Shown one piece after another: positions 16,096 to 24,764 of a stretch of DNA of 38,303 bases (its first letter is position 1; every line of letters starts with the position of its first letter). The notes beneath the pieces were generated by a model. That model ran no database searches. It saw only the letters and a program-made list of their open reading frames with translations, and was not told the DNA's origin. This stretch comes from Vibrio rumoiensis 1S-45 (lineage in GTDB: Bacteria; Pseudomonadota; Gammaproteobacteria; Enterobacterales; Vibrionaceae). The DNA lies in contig NZ_AJYK02000087.1 of assembly GCF_000286955.2 (NCBI RefSeq), positions 1 through 38,303 of the forward strand, written 5' to 3'. The position numbers and the translations under genes are program-made.

Positions 16096-16584
16096 ATGTC
16101 GACTAAACAAGCTAATTGGGATGGCCTTACAGGGCTATTCAGTATTCTCTTTGGGCTTACCTACGGCGGATACGCTTACAACATGCCTCAACCTATGTTC
16201 GGTAATCCACTAGAGGCTATTTTTTTACCACTCGCCATTTCAGCGATTTCGATTTTCATCGGTGTATTGCTGATCATCAAAGGCGGTATCACGCCTTCTA
16301 TTATGGCAGTCAAAGCTCTTCTGAATGAGAGCCCACAGCGAAAAAGCGACCGTAGAAAAATTGCCATCACTTGTATAATTTGTTTTCTCTACGCCTTAAC
16401 CTTTGAACATTTAGGTTATGTGATCAGTACATTCTTCTTTATGTTTGCCATGTTAATGGTGACATGCGGATCGGCTTATTGGAAAAAAGGCGCCATGATA
16501 GCCATCATCTTTGCTGGCGGCATCTTCTTTACCTTTAATAATCTGCTTTCCGTCAATCTTCCCCCTTTCCCATTTTTTAATTAA
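16096..16584 (+). CDS. tctB: Tripartite tricarboxylate transporter, small membrane subunit TctB
   Basis: A 162-residue inner-membrane protein with about four transmembrane segments (roughly residues 12-30, 42-62, 88-108 and 112-155, the last a pair). It partners the large subunit TctA. Sequence conservation in this family is low, so the call rests on size, topology and position between tctC and tctA. It lies 115 bp after tctC and 14 bp before tctA. Confidence 0.88.
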   Translation: MSTKQANWDGLTGLFSILFGLTYGGYAYNMPQPMFGNPLEAIFLPLAISAISIFIGVLLIIKGGITPSIMAVKALLNESPQRKSDRRKIAITCIICFLYALTFEHLGYVISTFFFMFAMLMVTCGSAYWKKGAMIAIIFAGGIFFTFNNLLSVNLPPFPFFN

Positions 16585-16598
16585 CGGAGCTGATCATC

Positions 16599-18107
16599 AT
16601 GGACGTTTTAACTAGTTTAATGAATGGCTTTGGTATCGCACTGCAGCCTTATTACTTATTTTTGATCACCCTTGGCGGCATTCTAGGTACCGTTATTGGT
16701 ATGTTACCCGGCCTTGGCCCTGCTACTGGTGTGGCCATTTTATTACCAATGACCTTTGCTATGGGTCCAACTGCCTCATTGATCACCATGACAGGCGTGT
16801 ATATCGGCGCGATGTTTGGTGGATCTCGTAGTTCTATTTTAATCAATACCCCCGGAGATGGCGCAGCCTTAGCCGCAACCTTTGATGGCTACCCAATGGC
16901 GATGAAAGGCCGAGCAGAATCCGCCCTAGCCATATCAGCAATTGCCTCGTTAATTGGTGGCACCATTGCCGCAGTGTTAATGACCTTATTGGCTGAACCG
17001 GTTGCCAGTTTTGCAATTAAATTTGGCCCTGCTGAATATTTCTTATTGATGGTTGCCGCCCTTTCGATGACGGTATCCATGTCTAAAGGCAACATGTTGA
17101 AAGGCTTTTTGTCGATGGCCATTGGTCTGGCAATTTCAACGGTGGGGATTGATGCGCAATCTGGCTTACAGCGCTTTACGTTTGGTAACTTAGAGCTGCA
17201 AACTGGCATTGATTTCTTAGTGGTGATTATTGGCATTTACGCCATCGGTGAAGTTTTTAAAAGCTTCAGAACACTAAGCGATGGTAGCAAGAAAGTACAA
17301 ACTGAATTTAAACGAATTTGGATCAGCAAAGAAGATTGGAAACGATCTAAATGGCCAATTCTACGCAGCGCACCTGTTGGCTTTATCATTGGTGCTCTAC
17401 CCGGTGCTGGCGGCACTATGGCGTCGCTAATGTGTTACAACAACGAAAAGCAACTGTCTAAAAATAAAGATGAATTTGGGCATGGCGCGATCGAAGGTTT
17501 AGCGGCTCCCGAGTCAGCCAATAATGCGGCATCGATTGGTGCGATGATCCCAATGTTATCGCTCGGGGTTCCCGGCTCTGGCACTACAGCGGTCATGATG
17601 GGCGCCCTGTTAATGCTCGGCATTCAGCCTGGGCCCTTATTATTTGCTCAACACCCAGACACAGCTTGGGGTTTAATTGCGAGTATGTTTGTGGCTAACG
17701 TTATTTTGGCGATTGTAAATATTCCACTGGCTGGTGTATTGGTGCGTTTATTAGCCATTCCAGCCAAGATCTTGTACCCAATCGTACTTGGTTTGGCCTT
17801 TGTCGGGTGTTATGCGATCAGCGCGTCAGTGGTTGATTTCTACATCTTAATTATTCTAGGCATTGCTGGCGTTATTATGGGACGTGCCAATATTCCAACA
17901 TCACCGATGATTTTAGCGGCAATTGTGGGTGGTCAAATGGAACAATCATTCCGTCAGGGCTACCGTATATCCAACCAAGATTTAAGCGTGTTTGTTCATT
18001 CAGGCATTGCACAAATTTTATTGGCCGTCACAGTCCTATCAATTGTACTGCCAATGATCGGTGCTATTCGCGCAAAAATAGCTCAAAAACAAGTGGTGGC
18101 AGACTAA
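16599..18107 (+). CDS. tctA: Tripartite tricarboxylate transporter, large membrane subunit TctA
   Basis: The 502-residue permease subunit, about 12 transmembrane segments, driving secondary transport with TctB and the TctC receptor. The family repeats are present: GTVIGMLPGLGPATGVAILLP near the N-terminus (residues 30-50) and the matching IIGALPGAGGTMASLM in the second half (about 265-280). IGAMIPMLSLGVPGSGTTAVM is also typical. GGAG lies a few bases before ATG 16599. It closes the transporter operon. Confidence 0.94.
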   Translation: MDVLTSLMNGFGIALQPYYLFLITLGGILGTVIGMLPGLGPATGVAILLPMTFAMGPTASLITMTGVYIGAMFGGSRSSILINTPGDGAALAATFDGYPMAMKGRAESALAISAIASLIGGTIAAVLMTLLAEPVASFAIKFGPAEYFLLMVAALSMTVSMSKGNMLKGFLSMAIGLAISTVGIDAQSGLQRFTFGNLELQTGIDFLVVIIGIYAIGEVFKSFRTLSDGSKKVQTEFKRIWISKEDWKRSKWPILRSAPVGFIIGALPGAGGTMASLMCYNNEKQLSKNKDEFGHGAIEGLAAPESANNAASIGAMIPMLSLGVPGSGTTAVMMGALLMLGIQPGPLLFAQHPDTAWGLIASMFVANVILAIVNIPLAGVLVRLLAIPAKILYPIVLGLAFVGCYAISASVVDFYILIILGIAGVIMGRANIPTSPMILAAIVGGQMEQSFRQGYRISNQDLSVFVHSGIAQILLAVTVLSIVLPMIGAIRAKIAQKQVVAD

Positions 18108-18117
18108 GCATGATATC

Positions 18118-18161
18118 GGCGAACTCCCTAAGCTTAATAAACTAAGTGATTCGGGTTCGCC
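18118..18161. other. Hairpin between tctA and the sensor kinase gene
   Basis: GGCGAAC (18118-18124) pairs with GTTCGCC (18155-18161). An inner CTTA/TAAG stem makes a long hairpin. There is no T tract, so it is not a standard terminator. It may protect the transporter mRNA 3' end or limit read-through into the kinase gene. Confidence 0.4.
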
Positions 18162-18309
18162 AATAACGTAATCATCTCAACCGCTAAGGGAATAAAACCT
18201 ACGCCCATCACGGTCTCTTATTTCATTTTGAATTACACTTTCACATCGAATGGTGCATCAACATCAAAACTCCACCACCTCACCATCTGCTTTTTTTAGA
18301 TTAGGCATT

Positions 18310-19917
18310 ATGACTCGCACTTTATCTTCTCTTTCAAAATTCACTTTTCGCACTAAAATATTTTTATTGCTGTTTGGGCTGCTTATTTTACAAATGTCCG
18401 TCATGGTTTGGCATTTCGATAGTACGCTTTATCAATCTATTAAGCACCAAGTGGGCACTCGCGCACTGGTTCAAGCTAAAGAAATTGCGATCGATCCTAT
18501 ATTGATCAAACTCGTCAAACAAAAAGACACACAAGCTTTAAAGGTTCATTTAGAACGACTATCAAAAATATCCGATGCTAGCTTTATCGTCGCCGGGGAT
18601 GAAAATGGCATACGCCTGACTCATCCAGTGCAAGAACGCGTTGGCCTACCCATGCAAGGTGGTGATAATGCGGGTGTGTTGGAACGAGGCGAATCATATA
18701 TCACCTTAAGAGAAGGCAGTTTAGGTTATGGTATTCGAGGCAAAGCCCCTATCCTAGACGAAAATAATCAGATTATCGGGGTGATATCAGTCGGGTATTT
18801 ACTCAACCGTTTTGATCAATGGCTCGACATCTATATGAAGCCTTTATTGATTGAAGTATTTAGCGTCTTTGCACTCACGTTAATTGCCGCTTGGGGTTTT
18901 TCTCACCATATTCGAAAAAAGATGAACGATATGGAACCTGAAGAAATCGCGATGGCACTTAATCTGCAAAAATCGGTTTTAAGAGCCGTGTATGAAGGGA
19001 TTATTGCGATTGATCGTCAAGGCTATTTCTTGGCAATCAACGCCTCTGCGCAAAAGCTTCTCGATATCAACAAAGATCTTAAATACCTTAAAACTCGCCA
19101 AATTATTGAATATGTCTCTAACTCTGAATTCTTTTTCCGTCAGCCGCTCGAAACAAACCTCAAAGATGAAATAATAACCCTGAATGGACACAGTTTAGTC
19201 GCCAACCGAGTCGCGATATTTAAACAAAATGAGCTCATCGGCTGGGTGATCAGCTTTCGTGAAAAAAGCGATATCGACTCACTAACGACTGAGCTTACAC
19301 AAGTTCAGCAACACACCGATAACTTGCGTGTGTTACGCCACGAATTTTCCAATCGATTAGCGACCATTTCAGGGCTAATTCAAATGGGAAGCTTTGATGA
19401 AGTACAACAATTGATCGCACAAGAAAATACCAGCAAACAACAATTATTAGATTTCATCCACCAGAACATCCACCTGTCACAAGTCGCAGGTTTATTGCTA
19501 GGAAAATCTTTACGAGCCAAGGAACTAAACATTTTCCTTCGCTTTGATCCCACCTGTCAGTTACATCAGCTCACATCAGACATTAACGAAACCGAACTTT
19601 GCGCCATCTTAGGGAATTTAATTGATAATGCCTTTGACGCCACACAAAAGAACCCCACCAGCAATAAAATAGTGGACGTTTTAATTACCGATGCAGGTAA
19701 CGATCTTGTGATTGAAGTCACCGATAACGGCACGGGTATAGAAGAACCGTTCATCAATGATATTTGGAAGAAAGGGATTACCACCAAACAAGACCCCAGC
19801 AATCATGGGATTGGTTTATACTTAGTTCATCGCTATGTGACACATGCCAACGGTTTTATTAGCGTCGATAACGCCGATCCGCAAGGTTGTATTTTTTCTG
19901 TATTTATACCCAAATAG
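18310..19917 (+). CDS. citA: Sensor histidine kinase, CitA/DcuS family (citrate-type)
   Basis: Membrane sensor that probably detects external tricarboxylate and phosphorylates the response regulator at 20048. From ATG 18310 it has 535 residues: TM1 (about 18-34), periplasmic PAS-like domain (36-175), TM2 (180-197), cytoplasmic PAS (220-320) and kinase core. The phosphoacceptor is H344 in LRHEFSNRLATISGL, followed by the N box LGNLIDNAFDAT, D box DNGTGIEE and G box GIGLYLV. In the sensor domain R102, H105, R143 and K145 have the same relative spacing as the citrate ligands of Klebsiella CitA (R66, H69, R107, K109). An upstream in-frame ATG at 18250 would add 20 hydrophilic residues; neither start has a strong ribosome-binding site. 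Confidence 0.9.
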   Translation: MTRTLSSLSKFTFRTKIFLLLFGLLILQMSVMVWHFDSTLYQSIKHQVGTRALVQAKEIAIDPILIKLVKQKDTQALKVHLERLSKISDASFIVAGDENGIRLTHPVQERVGLPMQGGDNAGVLERGESYITLREGSLGYGIRGKAPILDENNQIIGVISVGYLLNRFDQWLDIYMKPLLIEVFSVFALTLIAAWGFSHHIRKKMNDMEPEEIAMALNLQKSVLRAVYEGIIAIDRQGYFLAINASAQKLLDINKDLKYLKTRQIIEYVSNSEFFFRQPLETNLKDEIITLNGHSLVANRVAIFKQNELIGWVISFREKSDIDSLTTELTQVQQHTDNLRVLRHEFSNRLATISGLIQMGSFDEVQQLIAQENTSKQQLLDFIHQNIHLSQVAGLLLGKSLRAKELNIFLRFDPTCQLHQLTSDINETELCAILGNLIDNAFDATQKNPTSNKIVDVLITDAGNDLVIEVTDNGTGIEEPFINDIWKKGITTKQDPSNHGIGLYLVHRYVTHANGFISVDNADPQGCIFSVFIPK

Positions 19918-20047
19918 CGTCAAAGCCCAACTTTAAAAGCCCTAGAAGTTTCAAGACTCATGGCAGTTTTAAGTAAACATAAACGGTAGACTCCGGTTCA
20001 CTGCATTATAAAAAGAGTGGTTCTATCCACCAAACCAAGGTAAACAC

Positions 20048-20740
20048 ATGGAACTCATCGATGTATTAATCGTTGAAGATGATGCGAAAATCGCTCAAAT
20101 TCACAGTCAAATATTACGCCAAACCCCACGCTTTAACCCTATTGGGATTGCCGAAAGTCTTCAAATGGCACGAGTGATGGTAAAGGTGCACAAGCCAAGT
20201 TTAATTATTCTGGATAACTATTTACCGGATGGAACCGGCATCGATTTATTCCGAGAAATAATCAGCAATAAAACCTCGCATAAAATCGACGTTATTTTAA
20301 TCACCGCTTCCGATGAAATTGATACTGTAAAAACTGCCATGAAACTGGGTTGCTTTGATTACTTATTAAAACCGGTTTCATACGAACGCTTACAAGAAAC
20401 GCTCACTCGTTATTTAACGCTCAATAGCGCCATGAAAGCCTACGACAATCTAGAACAACGCCAAATAGATGAGCTATTTAACATCCAACTTAGAGACAAG
20501 CACCAACAGCAACTACCTAAAGGCATCGAAAGCATCACGCTTGAAAAGATCAAACGGGTTTTCTCTCAAAATATTGGGGTTAAGTTTACGGTTGAAGAGT
20601 TAAGCCAAAAGATCGGAATAGGAAAGACAACCGCTCGACGCTATTTAGAATATTGCTCTGCTAACGGGCTGCTCACCGCAGAAAATCAATATGGAAAAGT
20701 AGGGCGACCAGAAAGAGTGTATGTAAAGTTGAGCTCATAA
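20048..20740 (+). CDS. citB: Response regulator, CitB/DcuR family
   Basis: A 230-residue transcriptional regulator paired with the upstream kinase. The receiver domain (1-120) has the acidic pair D11/D12, phosphoacceptor D56 (LIILDNYLPDGTG) and K108 (DYLLKPVS). A linker of about 45 residues leads to a C-terminal helix-turn-helix (FTVEELSQKIGIGKTTARRYLEYC, split here as FTVEELSQKIGIGKT and ARRYLEYC). This is the CitB/DpiA/DcuR architecture rather than OmpR or NarL. It begins 130 bp after the kinase gene with AAGG upstream, and probably activates the tct operon in response to citrate-like ligand. Confidence 0.92.
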   Translation: MELIDVLIVEDDAKIAQIHSQILRQTPRFNPIGIAESLQMARVMVKVHKPSLIILDNYLPDGTGIDLFREIISNKTSHKIDVILITASDEIDTVKTAMKLGCFDYLLKPVSYERLQETLTRYLTLNSAMKAYDNLEQRQIDELFNIQLRDKHQQQLPKGIESITLEKIKRVFSQNIGVKFTVEELSQKIGIGKTTARRYLEYCSANGLLTAENQYGKVGRPERVYVKLSS

Positions 20741-20753
20741 TGACTATGAGCTC
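20731..20753. other. Perfect inverted repeat over the citB stop codon
   Basis: GAGCTCATA (20731-20739) and TATGAGCTC (20745-20753) form a 9-bp perfect stem with a 5-base loop, overlapping the last codons of the response regulator. It lies 12 bases before the end of the convergent deaminase gene. No T tract follows on either strand, so it is a weak or Rho-assisted terminator at best. Confidence 0.45.
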
Positions 20754-20764
20754 ACTGGGGTAGT

Positions 20765-21775
20765 TTATAAACAGTATTGCTTAACAAGCCCTCTTAACCT
20801 GCCCTTCTCACTCTCTGAAATAAAGCTTGCTTCAATCGCATTCAAGGATAATTGAGCAAGCTCTTGTTCGGTGACGTCTATCGCACTGGCAACCGCCATG
20901 AAATTATCCGTCATATAGCCACCAAAATACGCAGGGTCGTCGGAATTAATGGTGATGCATAAACCTTTTCGCAACAGTTCAATCACATTGTGATCTTCCA
21001 TATTTTCAAACACTTTTAGTTTGGTATTTGAAAGTGGGCATACCGTGAGTGGCATACGCTCTTCAATCAATTGTTCAACCAAAGCAGGATCTTCAACACA
21101 ACGCACCCCGTGATCAACACGCGCCACACCAAGCAGTTTCATGGCGTTATGAATATTCTCTGCTGGGCCTTCTTCCCCTGCATGCGCGACGGTTAAAAAA
21201 CCTTCATTGATTGCGGCTTCAAACACCTCTTTAAACTTCTCTGGTGGGTGGCCTTGCTCAGAAGAATCCAACCCGACCCCAATGATTTTATCTTTAAATG
21301 CAATGGCTTGCCCAAGCGTCTCAAACGCTGACTCTTGATCTAAATGACGTAAAAAACACATTATAATTTGGCTAGAGATCCCTAACTGTTGCTTGCCATC
21401 TTGCATAGCCCTGTCGATTCCGTTGATCACGGTTTCAAAAGCAATACCACGAGCAGTATGGGTTTGCGGGTCAAAGAAGATTTCAGTATGGACTACATTA
21501 TCTTGTTTACAGCGCAGCAAATACGCCCAAGTGAGATCGTAAAAATCTTGCTCATCAATCAGCACATTTGCCCCTTGATAATAAATATCAAGGAAAGATT
21601 GCAGGTTATCAAATTGATACGCAGCTTGAACTTCTTCAGGTGAGCTAAATGGAATACTGATCTGATTGCGTTTGGCCAGTTCAAACATCAACTCAGGCTC
21701 TAACGTCCCTTCAATGTGTAAATGAAGCTCGACTTTTGGCAGCCCTTGGATAAATGTCGTCATGTGTTGGTTCAT
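20765..21775 (-). CDS. Adenine deaminase, type 2 (adenosine deaminase superfamily)
   Basis: Probably deaminates adenine to hypoxanthine. The 336-residue protein has the family zinc and catalytic residues: H18 and H20 (LHLHIEG), H198 and E201 (HAGEE), H222 (DHG), D279 and D280 (SDDPAYFGG). The diagnostic segment is GVGLDSSEQGHPPEKF (residues 166-181). Adenine deaminases of the Aah1 type carry LDSSE, where true adenosine deaminases carry DLAGDE. The start ATG at 21775 follows AGGG with 8-base spacing. It is a single gene convergent with citB, and with the other purine genes in this window could feed hypoxanthine to xanthine dehydrogenase. Confidence 0.88.
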   Translation of the reverse strand: MNQHMTTFIQGLPKVELHLHIEGTLEPELMFELAKRNQISIPFSSPEEVQAAYQFDNLQSFLDIYYQGANVLIDEQDFYDLTWAYLLRCKQDNVVHTEIFFDPQTHTARGIAFETVINGIDRAMQDGKQQLGISSQIIMCFLRHLDQESAFETLGQAIAFKDKIIGVGLDSSEQGHPPEKFKEVFEAAINEGFLTVAHAGEEGPAENIHNAMKLLGVARVDHGVRCVEDPALVEQLIEERMPLTVCPLSNTKLKVFENMEDHNVIELLRKGLCITINSDDPAYFGGYMTDNFMAVASAIDVTEQELAQLSLNAIEASFISESEKGRLRGLVKQYCL

Positions 21776-22150
21776 CGTCTATACCCTTTTTTCAAATGGA
21801 TTGATTAAAGTGAATGCACAGCGATTTTTTCTTTGATGAGCTTATTCCAATGCCAATGTTTTCCTAAATGGTAAGGGAAACATAGAATATGAATAAGTTA
21901 ATTGTAGACTCAGCGTGATGAAAATTGCAGATTCAAACACGAAGAATAGGACATACAAAGAGAAAACGATCGCTCGCTTACTCTTCGTAATCAGAAATTG
22001 AGGCTTCTGGTAGAGACTCCCACACCTAAAGCTAAGGATGCTGATTAGTGGGATTATACGAAGTTAGCTCTCGCTAGATTGCCAGAGCTAATAGAAGCAT
22101 ATACTGCTATAGCCATACCCAAAAAACAAGTTTGAATGCTTCAAATAATG
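21776..22150. other. Intergenic region between adenine deaminase and nagZ
   Basis: No credible gene. It holds an 8-bp perfect inverted repeat TTAGCTCT (22064-22071) with AGAGCTAA (22084-22091), and a longer-range TCCCAC/GTGGGA pairing near 22019-22053. Neither is followed by a T tract. Just beyond the nagZ stop, on the minus strand, a weak TTTGAA/TTCAAA hairpin precedes TTGTTTTTT (about 22120-22140) and may terminate nagZ. Confidence 0.4.
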
Positions 22151-23143
22151 TTACGAATTCTTATCAAACCACTCATTCATCACTCGGTTCGCTTGCTGCC
22201 AACGCTCGGTGGCTTGCAGTTCTTTCAAGCTGAAGTTTTGTTGCTTTAATAAAGACAAAGCTTGTGGCACTTCGCTTATTGGCAAGCTATCTAATACTTC
22301 AATCGCTGCTTTACGGTTGTTGCACATTAACACCATGTCACAACCCGACTGCATGGAGGTTAATGAACGCTCGGCTGGGCTACCCATAATGCTTGCGCCT
22401 TCCATATTCAAATCATCGGAAAACACAATGCCTTTAAAGCCAAGCTGATTACGTAATACGTCTTTGAGCCAATACTTTGAACCACTGGCTGGTTGGTCGT
22501 CGTAGTTCGGATACACCACATGCGCGGGCATCATGGCATCTAAAATTCCGGCTTCAATTTGCGCTTTAAAAATCGCCATGTCGGTTTCAAAGATATCATC
22601 ACGCTGATCAAACGGAGTCTCGTAATGAGAATCGACAATCACACCGCCATGGCCAGGAAAATGCTTACCGGTTGTCGCCATACCCACTTGCTTCATGCCC
22701 TGCATATAAGCGGAGCTGTAAGTTAAAATAGTTTGAGTGTCTTCACCAAACGCGCGGTTGCCAATCGCTTTACATTGGTGCGTTTTATCCAATACTGGCG
22801 CAAAACTTAAATCAACATCATGAGCAATCAGCTCGGCTGCCATTAACCAGCCGCCAAGTTCTGCTGCTTTTACGCCGTTGTTCATTTCTGCGTACGCTTG
22901 CGCAGGTGGAATGGCGGTAAAACCTTCACGAAAACGCTGCACTCGTCCGCCTTCTTGATCCACTCCAATTAAAATTGGGCGTTTAGCCGCAGCGCGAATG
23001 GATTTATTTAAGGCAATAAGTTGTTCATTGTCGTGATAATTGCGGGCAAATAAGATCACCCCTCCAACCGTTGGGTGAGCTAAAATTTCTTTTTCTACTG
23101 AATCTAACTCATAACCTTCAACATCTAACCACAATGGACCCAT
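22151..23143 (-). CDS. nagZ: Beta-N-acetylhexosaminidase NagZ
   Basis: Cytoplasmic GH3 enzyme of peptidoglycan recycling that removes GlcNAc from GlcNAc-anhydroMurNAc and its peptides. In some species this generates the AmpR-activating muropeptide that controls AmpC beta-lactamase. The 330-residue single-domain protein has [11 protein letters not shown] (61-71), [14 protein letters not shown] (160-173, with the unusual D171/H173 acid/base dyad of NagZ) and the nucleophile D243 in [10 protein letters not shown]. The length equals that of the Vibrio cholerae enzyme. AAGGA precedes ATG 23143. It is divergent from anmK, the next enzyme in the same pathway. Confidence 0.96.
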   Translation of the reverse strand: MGPLWLDVEGYELDSVEKEILAHPTVGGVILFARNYHDNEQLIALNKSIRAAAKRPILIGVDQEGGRVQRFREGFTAIPPAQAYAEMNNGVKAAELGGWLMAAELIAHDVDLSFAPVLDKTHQCKAIGNRAFGEDTQTILTYSSAYMQGMKQVGMATTGKHFPGHGGVIVDSHYETPFDQRDDIFETDMAIFKAQIEAGILDAMMPAHVVYPNYDDQPASGSKYWLKDVLRNQLGFKGIVFSDDLNMEGASIMGSPAERSLTSMQSGCDMVLMCNNRKAAIEVLDSLPISEVPQALSLLKQQNFSLKELQATERWQQANRVMNEWFDKNS

Positions 23144-23206
23144 TGCTTATTTCCTTCTGTAATTATTCGATAGTCTCAGCGTGTAATTTATACCCAAGTG
23201 GCTTGG

Positions 23207-23235
23207 TTTTATACCAAAGTTACTTCGGTATAAAA
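23207..23235. repeat. Near-perfect 29-bp palindrome in the nagZ-anmK intergenic region
   Basis: TTTTATACC (23207-23215) and GGTATAAAA (23227-23235) are perfect arms. Inside them AAGT and ACTT pair as well, leaving three unpaired bases. TTTATACC also occurs at about 23188 and 23281 in the same gap. The pattern resembles dispersed palindromic intergenic repeats of vibrios, or a regulator site shared by the two divergent genes. Confidence 0.5.
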
Positions 23236-23400
23236 GCGAATGTGAGATACCACACTGATCGAGGATATAACTCTGTTGGTTTTATACCCTGAGACGACAA
23301 GATGCAGTATTCTGACACTATTAGTCCTTCTTTTAAAATAGTTTGTCTTTTAAAAATGATTAGACTTTTAATACTTTAAACCTCAACTGGAGAAGCAATT

Positions 23401-24504
23401 ATGGAAAAGTACATTGGCATTATGTCTGGCACCAGTTTAGATGGGGTGGATACCGCATTAGTGGAAACCGATGGCAAAACAATACGCTTACTGGCTCACG
23501 ATTTTTTCACCATGCCTGAAGATCTAAAAAAAGATGTATTGGATGTATGCATTGGGCAAGATACCAACTTAATAAAAATTGGCGAGATTGATCATCGCCT
23601 CGGACATGTGTTTGCCGATGCTGTCAATCAACTGCTTTCCACCAGCAATACGCCCGTTACCGATATCACGGCAGTGGGCAGCCATGGACAAACCGTATTC
23701 CACGCTCCTGATTCTCCTTATCCATTTACCATGCAATTAGGCGATGCCAATATCATTGCCGCGAAAACCAATATCACCACTATTGCCGATTTTCGTCGAA
23801 AAGATATGGCACTGGGCGGCCAAGGTGCGCCATTGGTTCCGGCTTTCCATCAAGCTTTATTTGATCATTTAGACAATAACATTGTGATATTAAACATTGG
23901 TGGTATTGCCAACCTTTCGATTGTCGATGGCGATAATACCTCCGGCTATGATACTGGCCCAGGTAATATGTTGATGGATTCATGGGTACATAAGCATTTC
24001 CAACAAAGCTACGACAAAGATGCTCAATTGGCACGTACTGGTAAGGTTGATAAGGCTTTATTAGATAAAATGCTTGAAGAAGCTTATTTTAAACACCCAG
24101 CCCCGAAAAGCACCGGACGTGAGTTATTTAACTTACCTTGGTTAGAGGCAATATTAAAAGACTTCACCACTTCCATTGCCGACGTTCAAGCAACGTTAGC
24201 GGAGTTAACGGCATTAACGATAGCCACAGAAGTGCGTCAATTTTCTAAAGAAGGTAGCATCAATGAGCTATTGGCTTGTGGTGGTGGCGCGCAGAATCCA
24301 TTACTTATGGAAAGGTTGGCACAGCTGCTCCCAGAATGGCAAGTCGCCGATACCTTAAAATATGGTGTGGATGCCGATTATATGGAAGCGATGGCATTTG
24401 CCTGGCTAGCGCATCAAACCATGCATCGAAAACCGGGTAATTTACCGGCCGCCACAGGGGCTTCTCGATTGGCAGTGTTAGGTGCAATATATTTACCTAA
24501 TTAA
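23401..24504 (+). CDS. anmK: Anhydro-N-acetylmuramic acid kinase AnmK
   Basis: Cleaves the 1,6-anhydro ring of anhydroMurNAc and phosphorylates it to MurNAc-6-phosphate with ATP, after NagZ and an amidase have released the sugar. The 367-residue protein has the N-terminal ATPase motif YIGIMSGTSLDGVDTAL (4-20). GSHGQTVFHAP, LNIGGIANLSI, GYDTGPGNMLMD and CGGGAQNPLLMERL are all characteristic of the AnmK branch of the ASKHA superfamily. GGAG lies upstream of ATG 23401. It is divergent from nagZ and has its own terminator. Confidence 0.96.
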   Translation: MEKYIGIMSGTSLDGVDTALVETDGKTIRLLAHDFFTMPEDLKKDVLDVCIGQDTNLIKIGEIDHRLGHVFADAVNQLLSTSNTPVTDITAVGSHGQTVFHAPDSPYPFTMQLGDANIIAAKTNITTIADFRRKDMALGGQGAPLVPAFHQALFDHLDNNIVILNIGGIANLSIVDGDNTSGYDTGPGNMLMDSWVHKHFQQSYDKDAQLARTGKVDKALLDKMLEEAYFKHPAPKSTGRELFNLPWLEAILKDFTTSIADVQATLAELTALTIATEVRQFSKEGSINELLACGGGAQNPLLMERLAQLLPEWQVADTLKYGVDADYMEAMAFAWLAHQTMHRKPGNLPAATGASRLAVLGAIYLPN

Positions 24505-24559
24505 GTGTCACTTTTAGCTCAACAGTTATTCTATTCACATCTGCTAACTCTGCTTTATC

Positions 24560-24592
24560 AAGCCAACTTCATTTATGATCTTGGCTTTTTTT
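24560..24592 (+). terminator. Terminator of anmK
   Basis: Stem AAGCCAA (24560-24566) and TTGGCTT (24581-24587), 14-base loop, then a run of seven T. Confidence 0.78.
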
Positions 24593-24647
24593 AATCCAAC
24601 ACATCCAGCCGATAACTACCTCTCCTTTGTTATATTTCAGGAAAACA

Positions 24648-24688
24648 CTTACAGAAACAAAAGTGTAATCTTACAGACACTTTTGTTT
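24648..24688. promoter_or_regulatory. Operator-like inverted and direct repeats upstream of the porin gene
   Basis: A perfect 12-bp inverted repeat, AAACAAAAGTGT (24655-24666) and ACACTTTTGTTT (24677-24688), has a 10-bp spacer, so the half-site centres are 22 bp apart. An overlapping direct repeat, CTTACAGAAAC (24648-24658) and CTTACAGACAC (24670-24680), also has an exact 22-bp period. Two helical turns place both halves on the same DNA face. It lies 77-117 bp before the porin start. Only A-tracts follow the arms on the other strand, so a terminator reading is less likely. Confidence 0.6.
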
Positions 24689-24764
24689 AACATTTCTCTT
24701 TTAGAGTACACGCAACACTTAAGAAGACATGTAAGTCTCTAATTTAACTCTATAGGATTAAACA

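Noticed and set aside
21958..21973. PurR-like sequence upstream of adenine deaminase
   Set aside because: Only about 9 of 16 positions match the operator consensus and it lies about 185 bp upstream of the start.
22010..22091. Integron attC site or insertion-sequence end
   Set aside because: Short inverted repeats are present, but there is no attC core pair, no target-site duplication and no transposase or integrase.
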